Positions 6,199 through 8,445 of a stretch of 8,445 nucleotides of DNA are shown here, in pieces. Position 1 is the first letter of the stretch, and the number at the start of each line of letters is the position of its first letter. The notes below the pieces were generated by a model. The model was given only the letters and a program-made list of their open reading frames with translations. It was not told the origin of the DNA and searched no databases. This DNA comes from an uncultured Clostridia bacterium (GTDB lineage Bacteria > Bacillota > Clostridia > Christensenellales > Borkfalkiaceae): contig CAMWHW010000032.1 of NCBI GenBank assembly GCA_947174175.1, positions 1-8,445 on the forward strand. Reading direction: 5' to 3'. The translations under genes and the position numbers were made by a program.

Positions 6199-6954
6199 AT
6201 GATTTTAGATTCTTTCAGCTTAAAGGGCAAAGTGGCAATCGTTACCGGCTCCAACACGGGGCTGGGGCAGGGCATATGCAGGGCGTATGCCGAGGCGGGC
6301 GCAAAGGTAGTCGGCGTTTCGCGCAGACCTTCGACCGAAACGGAAGAGCTTATCGGCAGCGGAAATTTTTATAACGTAATCGCCGATTTATCCTCGTGCG
6401 AGGTCATTCCCGAGGTCATCGAAAAAACGCTTGCGCGCTACGGCAGAATTGATATTCTCGTAAACAACGCGGGAATAATCAAACGGCAGGACTCCATAGA
6501 GTTTTCCGAAGAGAACTGGGACAGCGTTTTAAACGTCAATTTAAAGACGGTTTTCTTCCTTACGCAGGCGGTTGCAAAGCAGTTTATAAAGCAGGGCGGG
6601 GGCGGCAAGATAATCAATATCGCGTCAATGCTCTCCTACCAGGGCGGCATACGCGTGCCCTCGTACACGGCAAGTAAGTCGGCAATCAAGGGCATAACCA
6701 TGACGCTTGCCAACGAGTGGGCAAGCAAGGGCATTAACGTAAACGCGATAGCTCCCGGCTATATGGCGACCAACAACACCCAGCAGCTTCGTCAGGACGA
6801 GGAGCGCAGCGCGGATATCTTGGCGCGTATTCCCGCGGGCAGGTGGGGCACCCCTGCGGACCTGGAAGGCGCGGCGGTATTCCTTGCAAGCTCGGCAAGC
6901 GACTACGTCAACGGATTCACTATTGCAGTTGATGGTGGATGGCTTGGAAGATAA
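6199..6954 (+). CDS. kduD: 2-dehydro-3-deoxy-D-gluconate 5-dehydrogenase (KduD), SDR family
   Basis: This 251-residue classical short-chain dehydrogenase interconverts 2,5-diketo-3-deoxygluconate and 2-keto-3-deoxygluconate with NAD(H), a step in breakdown of pectin and other uronate polymers, in the cytosol. The sequence tracks E. coli KduD closely as I remember it: MILDSFSLKGKVAIVTG at the start, IINIASMLSYQGGIRVPSYTASKS in the middle and SDYVNGFTIAVDGGWL at the end. The Rossmann TGSNTGLG lies at 16-23, NNAG at 89-92, and the catalytic residues are S143, Y156 and K160. The full-length start at ATG 6199 agrees with the family. It has its own promoter, and no kduI, kdgK or kdgA partner lies in the window. 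The upstream deacetylase could supply a related sugar-processing step, but that link is only positional. Confidence 0.95.
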   Translation: MILDSFSLKGKVAIVTGSNTGLGQGICRAYAEAGAKVVGVSRRPSTETEELIGSGNFYNVIADLSSCEVIPEVIEKTLARYGRIDILVNNAGIIKRQDSIEFSEENWDSVLNVNLKTVFFLTQAVAKQFIKQGGGGKIINIASMLSYQGGIRVPSYTASKSAIKGITMTLANEWASKGINVNAIAPGYMATNNTQQLRQDEERSADILARIPAGRWGTPADLEGAAVFLASSASDYVNGFTIAVDGGWLGR

Positions 6955-6972
6955 AATTCTTTATTCATTTAT

Positions 6973-7001
6973 TTGATTATTTATAAATTATATGCTATCA
7001 T
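6973..7001 (+). promoter_or_regulatory. sigma-A promoter of glyA
   Basis: TTGATT (6973-6978) and TATCAT (6996-7001) are spaced 17 bp in an AT-rich 82-bp gap after kduD. Transcription should start near 7008, giving a leader of about 30 nt with GGAG (7027-7030), 6 nt before the ATG. There is no convincing terminator between kduD and glyA, so read-through from kduD is also possible. Confidence 0.75.
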
Positions 7002-7036
7002 TATTGCATAATTATAAATTTTTAACGGAGTAAACT

Positions 7037-8287
7037 ATGATTGACATATCCTTAATCGAACAGACAGACCCCGAAGTAGCCGAGGCGTTAAAACTCGAAC
7101 TTGCCCGTCAGCAGGGCAATATCGAACTTATTGCAAGCGAAAACTTCGTATCCCCCGCGGTGCTTGCGGCGGCAGGCAGCCACCTTACCAACAAGTATGC
7201 GGAGGGCTATCCCGCGCACCGCTATTACGGCGGTTGTCAGTTCGTGGATATTGCCGAGGACCTTGCGCGCGACCGCATTAAACAGATATTCGGCTGCGAG
7301 TACTGCAACGTACAGCCCCATTCGGGCGCAAGCGCAAACCTTGCGGTGTTCTTTGCAATGCTGCAACCGGGCGACACGGTTATGGGTATGAACCTGGCGC
7401 ACGGCGGTCACCTTTCGCACGGCTCGCCCGTAAACATTTCGGGCAAATACTTCAACATAGTTCCCTACGGCGTAAGCGAGGACAAGCAGGTTATCGACTA
7501 CGACGAAATGGAAAAAATAGCGGTGGAGTGCAAGCCCAAAATGATAGTTTCGGGCGCAAGCGCATATCCCCGCGTAATCGACTTCAAGCGCATCCGTCAG
7601 ATTTGCGATAAGGTGGGCGCGCTTATGATGGTTGACATCGCGCACATTGCAGGACTGGTTGCGGCGGGACTTCATCCCTCGCCCGTGCCCTACGCGGACT
7701 TCGTAACCACCACGACGCACAAGACTCTGCGCGGACCGCGCGGCGGCGTAATAATGTGTAAGGAAGAGTACGGCAAGGCAATCGATAAAGCGGTGTTCCC
7801 CGGCATACAGGGCGGCCCCTTAATGCATATAATCGCGGCAAAGGCGGTTGCTTTCAAGGAAGCGTTGCAGCCCGAATTCAAGGAATATCAGAAGCAAATC
7901 GTAAAAAACGCGGCGGCTATGGCGGACGAGTTCACCAAGCTGGGTGTAAAAATGGTTTCGGGCGGCACGGACAACCACCTTATTTTGCTCAACCTTACCG
8001 ACAAAGGTATGACGGGCAAGGAATTGGAGCATATGCTTGACGAGGTGCATATCACCGTAAACAAGAACGCAATTCCTTTCGACACGCAAAAGCCTTTCGT
8101 GACCAGCGGCATAAGAATAGGCACCCCCGCAATGACCTCGCGCGGAATGAAAGAACCCGAGGCGCGCAAGATTGCTCAGCTTATTGCGGAGATTATAGAA
8201 AAGAAGGAGCAAGCGTACGCGCACGTGACAGAGGAGGTTGCCAAGCTTTGCAAGGCGTTCCCCCTGTATGCGGACTGCGTGCGGTGA
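7037..8287 (+). CDS. glyA: serine hydroxymethyltransferase
   Basis: This 416-residue PLP-dependent enzyme converts serine plus tetrahydrofolate to glycine plus 5,10-methylenetetrahydrofolate, the main cytosolic source of one-carbon units. Length is normal for bacterial GlyA. Conserved stretches run throughout: [14 protein letters not shown] (30-43), [16 protein letters not shown] (52-67), [11 protein letters not shown] (91-101), [13 protein letters not shown] (199-211) and [13 protein letters not shown] (225-237). K229 is the PLP lysine, D200 the expected cofactor-ring aspartate and H203 its neighbour. The final arginine codon CGG and the TGA stop lie inside the 31-bp repeat shared with the yitT-like 3' end. 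The gene has its own promoter and terminator, and the ATG with GGAG 6 nt upstream gives the family's usual N-terminus. Confidence 0.98.
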   Translation: MIDISLIEQTDPEVAEALKLELARQQGNIELIASENFVSPAVLAAAGSHLTNKYAEGYPAHRYYGGCQFVDIAEDLARDRIKQIFGCEYCNVQPHSGASANLAVFFAMLQPGDTVMGMNLAHGGHLSHGSPVNISGKYFNIVPYGVSEDKQVIDYDEMEKIAVECKPKMIVSGASAYPRVIDFKRIRQICDKVGALMMVDIAHIAGLVAAGLHPSPVPYADFVTTTTHKTLRGPRGGVIMCKEEYGKAIDKAVFPGIQGGPLMHIIAAKAVAFKEALQPEFKEYQKQIVKNAAAMADEFTKLGVKMVSGGTDNHLILLNLTDKGMTGKELEHMLDEVHITVNKNAIPFDTQKPFVTSGIRIGTPAMTSRGMKEPEARKIAQLIAEIIEKKEQAYAHVTEEVAKLCKAFPLYADCVR

Positions 8288-8311
8288 GCCACCGCGGGCA
8301 AGTCCTTTAAT
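8281..8311 (+). repeat. 31-bp 3'-end repeat, copy B (end of glyA)
   Basis: This is identical over 31 bp to the complement of 2552-2582. It begins inside the penultimate valine/arginine codon boundary of glyA, so it contributes the last sense codon and the stop. The hairpin GCGGTG-AGC-CACCGC (8281-8295) is followed by the tail GGGCAAGTCCTTTAAT. A separate classic terminator lies 16 bp further downstream, so this element is not needed for ordinary termination. Confidence 0.9.
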
Positions 8312-8326
8312 CACTGCAAAACGTAT

Positions 8327-8363
8327 CACCAACCACAAGATATAGTGGTTGGTGTAATTTTTT
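8327..8363 (+). terminator. intrinsic terminator of glyA
   Basis: CACCAACCAC (8327-8336) and GTGGTTGGTG (8345-8354) form a perfect 10-bp stem with an 8-nt loop, followed by TAATTTTTT (8355-8363). It is located 40 bp after the glyA stop. Confidence 0.92.
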
Positions 8364-8415
8364 ACACTATTTTTAAAAATTTTGTCGAAAGGTCTTGAAA
8401 AATTTAAAATAGTGT
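8364..8415. repeat. 10-bp inverted repeat bracketing the right-edge promoter
   Basis: ACACTATTTT (8364-8373) and AAAATAGTGT (8406-8415) are perfect complements separated by 32 bp. The right arm lies within the -35/-10 spacer of the promoter at 8395-8423, so it is placed like an operator half-site. The sequence between the arms is also partly self-complementary through A/T runs, so chance contributes something. Confidence 0.6.
8380..8399 (+). promoter_or_regulatory. possible Spo0A-binding site (0A box)
   Basis: TTTTGTCGAAA (8380-8390) matches the Spo0A box known from Bacillus and Clostridium (core TGTCGAA). Exactly 10 bp downstream, TCTTGAA (8393-8399) matches the core at 5 of 7 positions and overlaps the -35 box, as in Spo0A-activated sigma-A promoters. 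It is a short motif; the presence of Spo0A in this organism is assumed, not shown. Confidence 0.4.
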
Positions 8416-8423
8416 GATATAAT
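8395..8423 (+). promoter_or_regulatory. strong outward sigma-A promoter at the right edge
   Basis: TTGAAA (8395-8400) and TATAAT (8418-8423) are spaced 17 bp, with the TG of TGTGATATAAT near the -10 box. It lies after the glyA terminator and drives a gene that starts beyond the window. Confidence 0.85.
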
Positions 8424-8445
8424 TCCGACACTCAAAGTATTTGTT

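Noticed and set aside
6981..7020. An imperfect palindrome (…ATGC…GCAT…) around the glyA start site, or a glycine riboswitch
   Set aside because: Only five bases at the centre pair cleanly in AT-rich DNA, and the leader of about 30 nt is far too short for a glycine riboswitch.
7088..7720. A 210-codon minus-strand ORF inside glyA
   Set aside because: It is a shadow of glyA codon bias: no family resemblance and an odd composition rich in Val, Arg and His.
2552..8311. A composite transposon bounded by the inverted 31-bp copies
   Set aside because: There is no transposase or integrase between them, no target-site duplication in the flanks, and both copies are fixed at stop codons of ordinary genes.
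7820..8431. A 203-codon minus-strand ORF over the glyA 3' half, its terminator and the right-edge promoter
   Set aside because: It is antisense to a clearly conserved gene, crosses a terminator and promoter, shows no recognisable domain, and has no ribosome binding site or promoter.

Overview
The window looks like chromosomal housekeeping and accessory metabolism from an anaerobic, probably gut-dwelling, Bacillota (Clostridia-like) bacterium. The reasons are near-consensus sigma-A promoters with 17-bp spacers, purine-rich ribosome binding sites, frequent GTG starts, AT-rich spacers between GC-richer genes, and Firmicutes-typical families (YitT/DUF2179, MATE efflux, butanol-dehydrogenase-type alcohol dehydrogenase). 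This is inferred from style and family membership. No rRNA or other taxonomic marker is present.

Layout from left to right: (1) an asparaginase-family gene on the minus strand (128-1156), ending in a hairpin terminator built from a cluster of GTTTATGC half-sites; (2) a divergent iron-containing alcohol dehydrogenase (1290-2471) with back-to-back promoters in the 133-bp gap; (3) a bidirectional terminator shared with the convergent yitT-like membrane protein gene (2582-3499, minus); (4) a second divergent promoter pair, then a probable two-gene operon of a MATE transporter (3618-5249) and a cytosolic NodB-type deacetylase (5272-6123) 22 bp apart; (5) kduD (6199-6954) behind its own promoter, which sits inside a perfect palindrome; (6) glyA (7037-8287) with its own promoter and terminator; (7) a strong outward promoter at the right edge, carrying an inverted repeat and a Spo0A-box-like sequence, for a gene outside the window.

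Functionally this is a mosaic rather than one pathway: amino-acid metabolism (asparaginase-like, GlyA), fermentation (alcohol dehydrogenase), sugar-acid catabolism (KduD, possibly with the deacetylase), and membrane functions (YitT, MATE). No mobile-element genes, CRISPR array, tRNA or rRNA were found.

The most unusual signal is not a gene. It is a 31-bp identical sequence placed immediately at the 3' ends of two unrelated genes, yitT-like and glyA, in the same orientation relative to each gene. Each copy starts with a 6-bp-stem hairpin, and in glyA it supplies the last sense codon and the stop. This looks like a dispersed 3'-end repeat or structured RNA element. Other points worth a look are a consensus promoter so close to the yitT-like start that the mRNA is probably leaderless, the palindrome around the kduD -35 box, and the Spo0A-box-like promoter at the right edge.
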